Assembly: GCA_947172705.1 (NCBI GenBank) | Contig: CAMWCA010000022.1 | Span: 1-49,423, forward strand | Source: an uncultured Lachnospiraceae bacterium | GTDB taxonomy: Bacteria; Bacillota; Clostridia; Lachnospirales; Lachnospiraceae | Reading direction: 5' to 3' | Length of the DNA stretch: 49,423 nucleotides | Shown here: piece after piece, positions 1 to 8,639 of the stretch | Layout of the letters: every line of letters starts with the position of its first letter | How positions within the stretch are numbered: the first letter of the stretch is position 1 | The notes under the pieces: generated by a model | Told to the model about the DNA's origin: nothing | The model's database searches: none | The model's input: the letters and a program-made list of their open reading frames with translations, nothing else | Made by a program: the position numbers and the translations under genes

Positions 1-45
1 GAAGCGATTGAAAAATGGATTGCTGATTTGAAAAATAGTTTTTAA
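1..45 (+). CDS. 3' end of an unidentified gene running in from the left edge
   Basis: Frame 1 is open from the first base and ends at a TAA at 43-45, giving a C-terminal tail that reads EAIEKWIADLKNSF. It is too short to assign. It lies directly before the repeat array at 141-322, so a replication or partition gene is possible, but this is only a guess from position. It could also be a chance open frame. Confidence 0.3.
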   Translation, partial: EAIEKWIADLKNSF

Positions 46-140
46 TGTAAATGCCCACAAGGAAAGTACAGAAAAAGCTCAATTGAACAGCCCCTTTTCC
101 ATGTTATCATTTATCCATTTAATTTTTATCGCTTTACTCA

Positions 141-322
141 TATACAAGCACGGAAACTCTGTATATTATCACGGAAACCCTTATACTATCACGAAAACTC
201 CCATCCTGTTTCCGTGATAATACAGGCAGTTTCCGTGTTTGTATATGGGTTTTGCCTGCGAGTATCGACTTTTGCGTGATAGTATCGAGTTTTGCCTACG
301 AGTATATACTATCAGGCAAAAG
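141..322. repeat. Iteron-like array, nine copies of a ~17 bp unit
   Basis: Nine copies of a 17-bp unit close to TATACTATCACGGAAAC can be lined up. Direct copies start at 141, 162, 182 and 306. Inverted copies occupy 208-224, 229-245, 249-265, 269-285 and 289-305. Neighbouring units are mostly 20 or 21 bp apart, about two helical turns, so a bound protein would lie on one face of the DNA. Two subtypes exist: ...CACGGAAAC on the left and ...CAGGCAAAAC on the right. A degenerate extra copy lies near 442-458. Such arrays are typical of plasmid replication-initiator or partition-protein binding sites; which protein binds here cannot be told from the window. Confidence 0.8.
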
Positions 323-561
323 AACCTCAGAACAGAAGTTCGTACCCTCATTAATGTAAAAATGCCCCTAAAAGCACACGGAAATAATGTAACTTTGGAA
401 TCTATGTAGTGCCAAAAGTGCCGTGTTTACGGGCTTTGTCGGCTTTCCGTGTCTATATCTGCCGGAGAAGGAGACACCCTGACAAAATATGACAATATCT
501 CCCATATTTCAACAGCATTTTCAGACAAACAAAAACTCTAAACAAATTTGTTATTTGTATT
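323..561. other. Gene-free stretch between iterons and fic remnant
   Basis: No convincing coding sequence is seen. The CACGGAAA core recurs in degenerate form around 376-384 and 442-458, suggesting the repeat region once extended further right. Confidence 0.4.
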
Positions 562-1037
562 TCAAGGTCTGTCAGCCTTTACATAATAGGTGCTTCTGCC
601 ACTCCCATACCGAATAATACTTCCTTCACCCACCAGTTTCTTCAATGCCGCCAAAACTGACGATCTCCCTATGCTTGGGCAGTGTGCAACAACTTCTGCA
701 CCTATAAATTTCCCGACTTTTTCTTCTGTATATTTTTTTACAATATCATAAGCATTACTGGTATCTCCATTTCCCGCTATGATTCCTACACGTTCCTCAA
801 ATCTGGTGTAACAAGCCAAAATGACCGTTAGCATATAACGTATAAATGGTGTCGGATCGTTTTTTCCCTCATGCCACCCTACATCTGAAGTTTCAAGGAC
901 ATCATAATACCTGTCTTTTGTTCTCTCGATTTGTCTCTCAATACTTATATATTTACCAACACTATATCCGTTCTTATATAAAAGGAGCAAAGTAAGCAAA
1001 CGGCTCATTCTTCCATTTCCATCAGGCAATACCACAT
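562..1037 (-). pseudogene. Fic-family protein, 3' fragment truncated by ICE insertion
   Basis: The fragment reads PDGNGRMSRLL, the second half of the Fic motif (HPFx[D/E]GNGR), then the downstream Fic helices and a C-terminal winged-helix-like domain (roughly the last 55 residues), ending at a TGA at 562-564. The N-terminal half and the catalytic His of the motif are missing. Upstream of about 1037 the same frame runs into the antisense of the recombinase gene, so the first ~30 residues of the open frame (which starts at 1128) are not Fic. The gene was evidently interrupted when the element inserted. Intact Fic proteins of this type are usually 300-400 residues and transfer AMP to target proteins or autoregulate. 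This remnant should be inactive. Confidence 0.8.
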
Positions 1038-1045
1038 TGAGATCC
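1022..1045. other. Probable attachment-site junction of the ICE
   Basis: Here the 3' end of the serine recombinase overlaps the point where fic coding begins. The codons for PDGNGR are fic; a few bases upstream the frame stops resembling Fic (VL in place of the expected HPF). Large serine recombinases of the Tn4451 type sit at the very end of their element, so the crossover should be within these bases. The partner junction with the other half of fic is expected beyond the right edge. The exact core dinucleotide cannot be determined from one junction. Confidence 0.6.
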
Positions 1046-2635
1046 TGCCAAAAAGCGATAATTAATCTCAACTTTCTGTTTACGCTCCCTGCCAGTTTCT
1101 TCTGCCTGATACACATAAATACTGTCAATCAGTTCCACCAGCATAGAACGGTTTAACTCTGTTACTGATTCATACTTACGGATGGTTTCCAGAAATTGAT
1201 TGGTGCTTTGGGTTTTCTTTTCCTCTTCCTTAATCTTTGCTTTTAAGTCATTCCGCTTTTGGGTAAGTTCTTTCTGCTCATTTTCATAAGCAGCTGACAT
1301 TTTTTCAAAGCGCTCCTCTGTAATCTTCCCCAATGCACTCTGCTCAAAGAGCTTCATGATTACATTGTCAATCTCTGCAATCCGTTTCTCCGCTGTTTCC
1401 AACTCCTGCCTGTACTGTTCAATCTTCTGCCCGCCGCCCTTTTCACTCAGCTCGTGCATTTCTTCAATGAACTGTTCCCCCAAGTCTTCCATATTCCTGA
1501 TATGTTTCTGAATATCCCCCATCACAATCTGCTCTAATGCACCATACGGGATTGAATGTGTTGTACAGAGATTGCTGTTCCGCACATAGGTCCTGCAGCG
1601 GAAACCGGAGCGCTTCCCATTGGGATTTGAAAACGCCATATTGCGTCCACAGTCAGGGCATTTCACAAGCCCTACAAACATATTGGGGCGTTTTGTTTTA
1701 TTAGGCTGTTTCTTCACACTGATAAATTTCTGCACCAGTTCAAAGGTTTCTTCATCAATGATGGGCTCATGGGTATTCCGCACTATGATCCAGTCTTCTT
1801 CGGGAACTGCCACAAGTTTCTTGTTCTTAAATGATTTCGTCTGTGTCTTGTGGGAAACCATATGCCCCAGATACACCTGATTTTCCAAAATCATCCTTAC
1901 ATTTTTTCCTGCCCAGTCTGTCGGGAACTTAAAGCCTGTGCTTGTCTCCAAAGTGCCATTTTTCATTGCCCTGTATGCCCGTGGAATCAGGATTCCATCC
2001 TCACATAACGTCCTCGCTATCTGGTGGACGCTGTTAGCCGCTTTTGATAATTCAAAGATACGCCTGACCACAGGGGCTGTTTCGGGATCGACCAACAGTT
2101 TCCGCTTATTCTCCGGATCGACCATATAACCATATGGGGCAAAAGAGCCGCAAAAGCCGCCATTTATAGCCATTGTCTTCTTGACACTGCGGATTTTCTT
2201 TGAAGTGTCACGGGCATAATACTCATTCATGATAGATTTGAATGGCATCATCTCATTTTCGTCAAACCTCGTATCAACGTCATCATTCAGGGCGATAAAC
2301 TGGATATCATTATTGGGAAAGATTTCTTCCACATAGTACATGAACATGGCGTTGTTACGCCCGAAACGCGACATATCCTTTACCATGATGCCGCTCGGCT
2401 CTGAATCATTCATGGCATCTTCAATCATACGGTTTAAATCGGGGCGGTTGAAGGTAGTGCCGGAAATTCCATCATCCACATATTCCCCTATCACTTCAAA
2501 GCCCTTTTCCTTTGCATGATACCTTAGCATCTGCAACTGGTTGGTAATGCTGTTGCTTTCCTTGTCAGCATCCCCGTCATCCTTGGATAAACGTGCATAT
2601 AATCTAACCCTTAATTTTGTCTGCTGTCTTAACAT
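1022..2635 (-). CDS. Large serine recombinase (ICE integrase)
   Basis: 537 residues. The N-terminal resolvase domain has the catalytic serine in RLYARLSKDD (Ser17). It is followed by conserved resolvase features (DDGISGTTFNRPDL, VKDMSRFGRN), a recombinase domain (about 160-280), a zinc ribbon (CPDCGRN, with two further Cys in FRCRTY and NLCTTH), a coiled coil (about 390-470) and a DUF4368-like tail. The family cuts and religates att sites by a serine-DNA intermediate. The gene has a GGAAAGGAG ribosome site before its ATG. Its last residues and TGA lie on the attachment junction in the target fic gene. It is the only integrase seen, so it is the likely integrase/excisionase of the element. Confidence 0.93.
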   Translation of the reverse strand: MLRQQTKLRVRLYARLSKDDGDADKESNSITNQLQMLRYHAKEKGFEVIGEYVDDGISGTTFNRPDLNRMIEDAMNDSEPSGIMVKDMSRFGRNNAMFMYYVEEIFPNNDIQFIALNDDVDTRFDENEMMPFKSIMNEYYARDTSKKIRSVKKTMAINGGFCGSFAPYGYMVDPENKRKLLVDPETAPVVRRIFELSKAANSVHQIARTLCEDGILIPRAYRAMKNGTLETSTGFKFPTDWAGKNVRMILENQVYLGHMVSHKTQTKSFKNKKLVAVPEEDWIIVRNTHEPIIDEETFELVQKFISVKKQPNKTKRPNMFVGLVKCPDCGRNMAFSNPNGKRSGFRCRTYVRNSNLCTTHSIPYGALEQIVMGDIQKHIRNMEDLGEQFIEEMHELSEKGGGQKIEQYRQELETAEKRIAEIDNVIMKLFEQSALGKITEERFEKMSAAYENEQKELTQKRNDLKAKIKEEEKKTQSTNQFLETIRKYESVTELNRSMLVELIDSIYVYQAEETGRERKQKVEINYRFLAGSQCGIA

Positions 2636-2732
2636 TCCTGCTCCTTTCCAACAGCAAACAAACTGCTTTGTATAAGATGATTATATCACATTTCCACAAT
2701 TTTTTCATCTATTTGTTGTGCTGTTTTCCCAA

Positions 2733-2879
2733 TTAATGGGCAATATTCCCATGCTCAATCTCCTTGCGGATCAGCCTTTTTATAAGATGCTGTAACTGGA
2801 CTGAGCCGGAAAAGACTGTTGTTACATAAAACGTTGTATTTCCAATCCGGATTTTTTCCGGCTGCGTTTCTTTCTCCAA
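2733..2879 (-). CDS. TnpW-like small transposon protein
   Basis: 48 residues from a TTG start preceded by GAGGTGG, below the usual ORF length cutoff. The protein has the pattern of TnpW-family proteins of Tn4451-like elements: a short charged start, then RIGNTTFYVTTVFS, and a C-terminal KRLIRKEIEHGN helix. Such genes commonly sit upstream of the serine recombinase, as here (recombinase start about 100 bp further on, same strand). Function is unknown; a role in transposition is only implied by position. The TTG start is inferred from the ribosome site. Confidence 0.65.
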   Translation of the reverse strand: MEKETQPEKIRIGNTTFYVTTVFSGSVQLQHLIKRLIRKEIEHGNIAH

Positions 2880-2902
2880 ACATCCACCTCATTTCCGGGT
2901 AT

Positions 2903-2932
2903 CAAAAAAACACCATCTCTGGTGCTTTTTTG
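2903..2932. terminator. Bidirectional rho-independent terminator
   Basis: A CACCA/TGGTG stem with a TCTC loop is flanked by an A-run on the left and a T-run on the right, so it can act on either strand. On the minus strand it lies immediately after the metallophosphoesterase stop and before the TnpW-like gene. Confidence 0.8.
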
Positions 2933-3784
2933 TCATTTTACATTTACTATTTTTCTCAAATATTCCTGCTTCTGCAAATCAAGCTCCGCATAGACCACCT
3001 TTTTATCATCAAGTTCCGTCTGCCCCGTCTGTATGCAGGCTGTATGGTATATCTGGTTGATCCATTTACCCTTTTCCATGTCCGGGGCTTCATGGATATG
3101 CCCATGCAGGGAAAGCAGAGGCTGCTTCTCCTTAATGAAATCGTAAATATCCACTGAACCAATATCCGAATCTTGATACAGGAGCTGCCCCAGCCTTAAC
3201 CCGGCAGGGGGCATATGCATCACATAGACTGTCTGCTGCAGGTTTTCCGGTTCCGGCAGTTTTTTTAGGATATCGCACATATGCGGAAGCTCTGTCCTCG
3301 AAAATTCCAGCCAGTTGTATATCCTGTCATAACCGTATGCATTGGAAACAACTGCAACAGGGCTCAACTGTCTTTGGGGGATATACTGTATTTCCGTGAC
3401 AACCCTGTCCTTGCAGCCGAAAGGATGATCTAATATATAGTTCATCCCGATAAATTCATATCCGCCGACACATACCTTTCTGCCAGCTATATTATAAACA
3501 TTTTCAAATTCCCCACAGACCTCCTCAAACAAGGAATCCACCGCCAGCAGGTCATCATTCCCCAGCATGGCAAGGTAGGTGATATTGTGCCTTTGGAGTT
3601 CCGAAAAATAATCTCTCAGAAACCCTTGGATAAATAAAGGCTGCTCCATATGTCTGTCGCCAAGTTTAGGGAGCATATCACCGCCATTTATAATAACGCT
3701 GATTTTCTCCTCCACAGCAATGTCCAGTGACTTCCTGTATTTATTTTTATCTCCATGCAGATCTGTAACATATAATGCTTTCAT
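2933..3784 (-). CDS. Calcineurin-like metallophosphoesterase
   Basis: 283 residues, soluble. The metal-binding signatures of the family are all present: DLHGD near residue 8, GGD near 35, GNDD near 75, HMPP and the C-terminal HGHIHE. The family hydrolyses phosphomono- or diesters with two metal ions. The substrate here cannot be predicted and could be a nucleotide, lipid or nucleic acid. It stands between the sortase gene and the integration genes, outside the transfer operon, and ends on its own terminator at 2903-2932. Confidence 0.85.
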   Translation of the reverse strand: MKALYVTDLHGDKNKYRKSLDIAVEEKISVIINGGDMLPKLGDRHMEQPLFIQGFLRDYFSELQRHNITYLAMLGNDDLLAVDSLFEEVCGEFENVYNIAGRKVCVGGYEFIGMNYILDHPFGCKDRVVTEIQYIPQRQLSPVAVVSNAYGYDRIYNWLEFSRTELPHMCDILKKLPEPENLQQTVYVMHMPPAGLRLGQLLYQDSDIGSVDIYDFIKEKQPLLSLHGHIHEAPDMEKGKWINQIYHTACIQTGQTELDDKKVVYAELDLQKQEYLRKIVNVK

Positions 3785-3891
3785 GCTGTATATCCCCCAT
3801 ATTTGCTTTTCCTGATTATATCACTTTATAAAACTTTTTTCAGTATATAGTTTTGTTCTTTTCCGCAAACATGCTATGCAGTATTATCCGG

Positions 3892-4803
3892 CTATCTCCC
3901 GGCAACAACAAGAAATCTCCCATCCTTCCCATACACCCTCCTGTCACAGGTGGCAAGGGTAATGATGCTGGTGGGCGCATGGTCAGGCTCCTCATAGTAC
4001 AATGCCTTTCCCTGCAACTGCTCCATCCATACATTGTAGCTTTCCATATCTTCATGATTTCTGGTGCGGAAATCCCATTCTGCAAGGTCATCTATGTTAT
4101 ATTTGACCACTGCCATCACCTGATAGGCGGCGGCACTTCCATAAGCATCCGTAAAATAGATGGCATGATGCCCCTTAAAATAATCTTCCTGCTCATACTT
4201 AAGCAGGGTGGAAAACATGGCTTCCGAACCTGTGCCCATGTTATGACCATAGATGACACGGTTGAAATCCCACACCTGCGTATCCTTATCCATGAAAGGG
4301 CATCCGGCGCTGCTCTTATCCCCCGTGAAATCATGGGAGAGGTAAAAGGCGTTATCATCCGTTCCCACTACAGGGAAATTGATCAGGGTGTCAGGGATGC
4401 AGAGCCAGCCTCTGGTGTCCTCATTGGCGCTGCATAAGGCATCCCAATCATAAACTTCCAATCCCTTCTCCCTCATTTCCGATTCATATTCCTGCTGGTA
4501 ACGTTCTGCGTCTGTTTCCATTTCTGAAAATATTTCTCCCAGTTCCGCCGCCGCTTCTTTCTGCGATTTTTCCCCTCTTTCTTCCAGAGCTGTATCAGGC
4601 TGTGCATAAGCGTCCGCTATCGCCTGATATTTTTCAAGCTGCTTCACTGCCCTGTAGCGGAAAAATCCCATACCCACAATACATGCAAGTGTAAGGGAGA
4701 TACCGACCATAAGCTGAACTGTGAGCCGCACCCTTTTCTTCTCCGGCAGGTCAGAAAAAAGCCTCTTCCAAAGCCTGCCTGCCAAATCTTTTATTTTTTC
4801 CAT
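3892..4803 (-). CDS. Class B sortase
   Basis: The preferred start is the ATG at 4803 (MEKIKDLAGR), which follows AAAGGAAG; this gives 303 residues. An upstream extension to 4920 is open but looks spurious. A membrane segment (about residues 28-48) is followed by a coiled region and the sortase domain. Catalytic residues are His187 in VIYGHNMG, Cys286 in TLATCD and Arg296 in GKDGRFLVV. The TLxTC signature and extra N-terminal helices fit class B. Sortases cleave a C-terminal sorting motif and attach proteins to peptidoglycan. The gene directly follows the large adhesin with a QTG motif, its probable substrate. Confidence 0.9.
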   Translation of the reverse strand: MEKIKDLAGRLWKRLFSDLPEKKRVRLTVQLMVGISLTLACIVGMGFFRYRAVKQLEKYQAIADAYAQPDTALEERGEKSQKEAAAELGEIFSEMETDAERYQQEYESEMREKGLEVYDWDALCSANEDTRGWLCIPDTLINFPVVGTDDNAFYLSHDFTGDKSSAGCPFMDKDTQVWDFNRVIYGHNMGTGSEAMFSTLLKYEQEDYFKGHHAIYFTDAYGSAAAYQVMAVVKYNIDDLAEWDFRTRNHEDMESYNVWMEQLQGKALYYEEPDHAPTSIITLATCDRRVYGKDGRFLVVAGR

Positions 4804-4894
4804 GCGCTTCCTTTCTTCCATAGTTAATGACATGAAACAGCGGCAGATACCAGCACTTTTTACAAACCGGATATCTGCCGCCATGATTTCAGAT

Positions 4895-4916
4895 GGCAGG
4901 GGCAAAAGCCCCTGCC
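4895..4916. other. GC-rich perfect hairpin between adhesin and sortase
   Basis: GGCAGGGGC, a four-base AAAA loop, then GCCCCTGCC. There is no U-run, so it is not a clear terminator; it may reduce read-through or stabilise mRNA between adhesin and sortase. A shorter relative lies upstream of the adhesin at 8494-8510. Confidence 0.6.
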
Positions 4917-5026
4917 ACATTTCACTGTGACTGCCACAGCGTCATTTGATCCCTGCCTGTTCCTGCATCATAAAACATATCCTTACAGTACACATCCGCT
5001 ACAGGCTGCTTTTCCCCATCTGTCCT

Positions 5027-8000
5027 TCAAGGACAGATTTTCTTCCCTTCAAGCACAGATGCAGCAGCAAGCCCAGCGCCGCACAGCCCAAAGGCAGCAA
5101 GAAGAATAAAGGGTGACGCATGACCAGTCTGGATGACCGGCTCTGTTCCTTTCCCTGCATTCCCATTCCCTCCTTCCGTTTTTGTCTCTGTATTTTTATC
5201 TGAAGGGCTGCCTGCCGAATTGCCGGAGACAGTTCCGCCTGTATTCCCATTTTTATCCGAATTGTTTTTATTGTCCTTATCATTGGTATTTCCTGTACTG
5301 CTGTCCTGATGGTCTTCTTTCTCCCATCTTGCATAGAGGCTGATGCTCCTGCCGGGTTTATAGGTCTCCCCTTCTGTTCCGATAAATACCTGCCTGTCCG
5401 TATACCATCCCTTAAAAATATAGCCCTCACGCTCTGCGCCGGGGAGCTTCACACTGCCGCCCTTTACTACTTTGACGGATGCATTTCCGGTCTTTCCCCC
5501 GTTGGCATCATATTTGATGGTGTAAGTATTCAAAGTCTCATTAGAATTATCCCCATCCTGTGTATTGTCTCCATTGTTGCTGCTGTCTCCTTTTGTTTTC
5601 TCCCACTTTGCGTAAAATAGAGTATCTTTTGTGATGCGGTAAGCATCATGGTATGCCCCTGCAAACTGTGTCAAAGCATCATCCAGATACCAGCCTGTAA
5701 AGTCATAGCCCTCACATTCCGGCATGGGAAGGTAAAGGCTCCCGCCCTTAATGATGGTAAGCTCTTTTGTCCTGATCGTTCCCTTTCCGGCATGGAAGGT
5801 CACTTTGCAGGTTTCAGGATCAGCGTCATTATCAGAATCTTCCACTGCTTCCTTTTCCCAGAGGGCATGAGCTGTCATATCCTTAACCGCTTTCATCTCA
5901 CCGCCGGGGATTCCAAGGAGGATTCCGCCATCTTTTTCCGTGTACCAGCCAAGGAAATTGTAACCATCCTTTTCCGTTTTTGGTAAACAGATGGTATCGC
6001 CTTTTGCCGCCCTGATGGGCTTTGCTTCTTTCCCTCCGTCTGTATCAAAAGTAATGGTAACTTTCACCGCTTCCTTTTTCTCAAAATGCGCCTTTAAAGT
6101 CATATCTCCCTGCACGGTAAACTCTTCCCCAGCCTGTCCGGCACAGACGCTGTCGTCAGAAGCCAAGAACCAGCCAAGGAACCCATAACCGCTTTTATTA
6201 CAGATGGGGAGGATGATTTTACTGTCCTTTTCCGCTGTAATGCTCTTCCTTACAGTCTCCCCTCCGTCCGGATCAAAGGTAATGGTACAAGTGACCGCTG
6301 TTGCTTCCGTCTTTTCCCATGCGGCATAATAAGAAGCATCCTCCTGCGGTGCATAATATTTTTCCCCTGCACTCCCTGCAAATACTGTCAATTCTTCATC
6401 CTCATACCAGCCTTTCAAGCGGTAGCCTTTTCTGGAAGCGTCGGGGAATGCGGTATTCGCTCCGGGGATCACCTGTGCGCTGTCTGTCCTTTCCTCTTCA
6501 TCATTATAGATATAGGTCAGCGTGACAGGCTCTTTCTCCTCCCACTTTGCATAGAGGTAAAGGTTTCCTGTAAGGCTTGTCTCCTGCCCCGGCGCATAGT
6601 CGGTTCCCGTTCCGTCCAGCTCCGTGTTCCATCCGGTAAAGTTATAGCCGAAATTTACAATGTTCCCCATCAGAGGGAAAAGCGCTTCCCTGTCCATGAT
6701 GGTCACAGCGTCCTCACTGGTATAAAGGTTCGGATCGGAGCACATCACGCTTGATCCTGTGGGGCTGTTGTTGGCATCATAGCTGACACAGTAAGTCTTC
6801 GGAATCTCCGCAAGATAAATGTTGCCACCCCTCTCTTCCGTCCTGTAATTTTGCGTTTTCCATAAGAACTGTGAGGCATCCGCCTCTTTCCCATTGGAAG
6901 ACGCATCAACCAGAAGCGTTCCCGGAGCAAAATCATATCCCCACATGACAAATTCGGAATCACTTTCAAAATCTGCCCCCAGCGTGACAGGCGTTGCATC
7001 CCGATAATAAAAACGGATATCCCACGCTTTTCCGCCTGCAACAGTGTTTTCTTCCATGACAATTTTCCCGTCCAGTATAAGATCCGCTTTTGTCATATAA
7101 TCTATCGTGACACCGCTGTAAAGGTCATCTGCTGTATTCCCCCGTATGGTGCAGTCACGTATGGTAAGCGGCTCTGTCCTGTCTTTACCGGAATAACCGA
7201 TGGCGCTGGTGTATTTATTGTGATTTCCTGTAATCGTACATCCTTCCATCACAACAGGGGAATTCTCGAAAATGCTGACTGTTCCGGCATCTCCCATGAC
7301 CTCGTTGTTTTCAATCAGGCAGTCCGACAATGTAGTCTCACCACGGACCGCAACAATTGCCGCCCATGCCTTATTATCTGAAATGGTCATGCCGGACACG
7401 CTGGTCAGACCAAAGAAATCCATTGCGCCCCCTACCGCGGCATAGCATTCCCTGACAGCTCCTGATGTAATTGTCACGCAGGAGTTCTTCCCCGCCTGGA
7501 TTCCTCCCCCTGCACCATTGGTATAGCAATGCTGGATAAGCCCTCCTGTCATGGTGAATTCCCCGCCCCATGCCACATGGATGGCGCCTGCTGTCCTGAA
7601 GGAGAGGTTATCATCATTATGATCTGTATTGTAGTTATTCTGGAAAACCGTGCCCTCTTCCACGGTACAGGCTCCCGCCACATAGACCAGAGGACTGTCC
7701 CAGGTCTGACCGGTGTTATTGAAATCCCCATCCAGTTCCGCACCGCCATCAAGGATGATGTCACGCATGATAAGGCTGCCTTCAACTCCTAAAAGGACAT
7801 TGTCCAGATCTGTCCTGTAGAAATCTTTTCCTGTAAATTCTTCCTCCCGGCTGATGGCTGCCGGGTTATCAGCATTTTCACTTTGCAGGGTGATATTGTC
7901 GGCAGCAGCTTCCAGCGTCCTTGATACACAGCAGTCCTTAAGGACGGTGATGGTATCGCCAGCCTGTGCATTGGCAAAGGCTTCTTCCAGTTCTTCATAA

Positions 8001-8413
8001 CCGGTATCTCCAATCCTTGCCTCGTAAGTTACGGTAATATCCTGTTCCGGCTTCTGCTCCTCATCCGGCTTCCAGTGGGCTTGCAGGCATACATCCTTTT
8101 CAGGTGTATACTCACTCCCGGCTGCTCCAACCTCATAAAGAGCAGTAATACCTTCCTCCTCCACAACATCCACCCAGCCATAAAGATAATGCCCCTCACA
8201 GGATGCATCCGGCAGGATGATACTCTCCCCTTTGGGCACGGAAACGCTCTCTGTCTCACAGATTCCCTCAAAAGCTTCAAACGTGACCGTGTAGTTTTCT
8301 TTCTCCTCCGCCGCTCTTACAGGCAGGGGAACACTCCCCAATACGCCTGCACCAATGGTGGACAGCAGGGCGGCAAACAGGAGAAGTTTTGAAAATCTTC
8401 GTTTTCTTCCCAT
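5027..8413 (-). CDS. Sortase-anchored surface protein with beta-helix and Flg_new/InlB repeats
   Basis: 1128 residues. It has a signal peptide (about 1-35, ending PVRAAEEK). A region at about 130-500 has many short Gly/Asn/Thr-rich turns typical of a right-handed beta-helix. About seven Listeria/Bacteroides-type repeats carry the GYxFxGWY core (one near residue 70, then six between about 540 and 1020). A Ser/Asn/Gly-rich low-complexity linker follows, then the C-terminal PVIQTGHASP motif, a hydrophobic helix and a short positively charged tail (EGKKICP). The tail is a sortase sorting signal, with the QTG motif fitting the adjacent sortase. A role in cell-cell or mucosal adhesion during transfer is inferred. 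A weak AAAGGAAA precedes the ATG. Confidence 0.88.
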   Translation of the reverse strand: MGRKRRFSKLLLFAALLSTIGAGVLGSVPLPVRAAEEKENYTVTFEAFEGICETESVSVPKGESIILPDASCEGHYLYGWVDVVEEEGITALYEVGAAGSEYTPEKDVCLQAHWKPDEEQKPEQDITVTYEARIGDTGYEELEEAFANAQAGDTITVLKDCCVSRTLEAAADNITLQSENADNPAAISREEEFTGKDFYRTDLDNVLLGVEGSLIMRDIILDGGAELDGDFNNTGQTWDSPLVYVAGACTVEEGTVFQNNYNTDHNDDNLSFRTAGAIHVAWGGEFTMTGGLIQHCYTNGAGGGIQAGKNSCVTITSGAVRECYAAVGGAMDFFGLTSVSGMTISDNKAWAAIVAVRGETTLSDCLIENNEVMGDAGTVSIFENSPVVMEGCTITGNHNKYTSAIGYSGKDRTEPLTIRDCTIRGNTADDLYSGVTIDYMTKADLILDGKIVMEENTVAGGKAWDIRFYYRDATPVTLGADFESDSEFVMWGYDFAPGTLLVDASSNGKEADASQFLWKTQNYRTEERGGNIYLAEIPKTYCVSYDANNSPTGSSVMCSDPNLYTSEDAVTIMDREALFPLMGNIVNFGYNFTGWNTELDGTGTDYAPGQETSLTGNLYLYAKWEEKEPVTLTYIYNDEEERTDSAQVIPGANTAFPDASRKGYRLKGWYEDEELTVFAGSAGEKYYAPQEDASYYAAWEKTEATAVTCTITFDPDGGETVRKSITAEKDSKIILPICNKSGYGFLGWFLASDDSVCAGQAGEEFTVQGDMTLKAHFEKKEAVKVTITFDTDGGKEAKPIRAAKGDTICLPKTEKDGYNFLGWYTEKDGGILLGIPGGEMKAVKDMTAHALWEKEAVEDSDNDADPETCKVTFHAGKGTIRTKELTIIKGGSLYLPMPECEGYDFTGWYLDDALTQFAGAYHDAYRITKDTLFYAKWEKTKGDSSNNGDNTQDGDNSNETLNTYTIKYDANGGKTGNASVKVVKGGSVKLPGAEREGYIFKGWYTDRQVFIGTEGETYKPGRSISLYARWEKEDHQDSSTGNTNDKDNKNNSDKNGNTGGTVSGNSAGSPSDKNTETKTEGGNGNAGKGTEPVIQTGHASPFILLAAFGLCGAGLAAASVLEGKKICP

Positions 8414-8493
8414 AATTTTTCCTTTCTTTCTTTTTTTCTTTCACAGGGAAGCAGTCGGTTTCTTGCATTCCAGACTGCTCCCTCACATAGTTT

Positions 8494-8510
8494 CAGGGGC
8501 AGAGCCCCTG
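8494..8510. other. Small GC-rich hairpin upstream of adhesin
   Basis: CAGGGGC-AGA-GCCCCTG, seven paired bases. It resembles the core of the longer hairpin at 4895-4916 downstream of the same gene. Confidence 0.5.
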
Positions 8511-8639
8511 TGCTTACGCATTATTTTCCACACCACCCCCTTCCAGCCAGCCCATGAAAAAACACAGCCTTATGCTGCTATGCGTTTTCATGGAATAGCT
8601 GAATTATTCTGCAGCCTCATAGATCATTTTCCAGCATTA

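Noticed and set aside
141..322. Repeats as a CRISPR array
   Set aside because: Units are short (17 bp), change orientation and are separated by only 3-9 bp, so there is no room for spacers, and no cas gene is nearby.
1038..1128. The upstream 30 codons of the fic open frame as genuine Fic sequence
   Set aside because: They are antisense to the recombinase 3' end and do not resemble any Fic protein.
4804..4920. N-terminal extension of the sortase
   Set aside because: A better ribosome site precedes the ATG at 4803, and the extension includes the GC-rich hairpin region.
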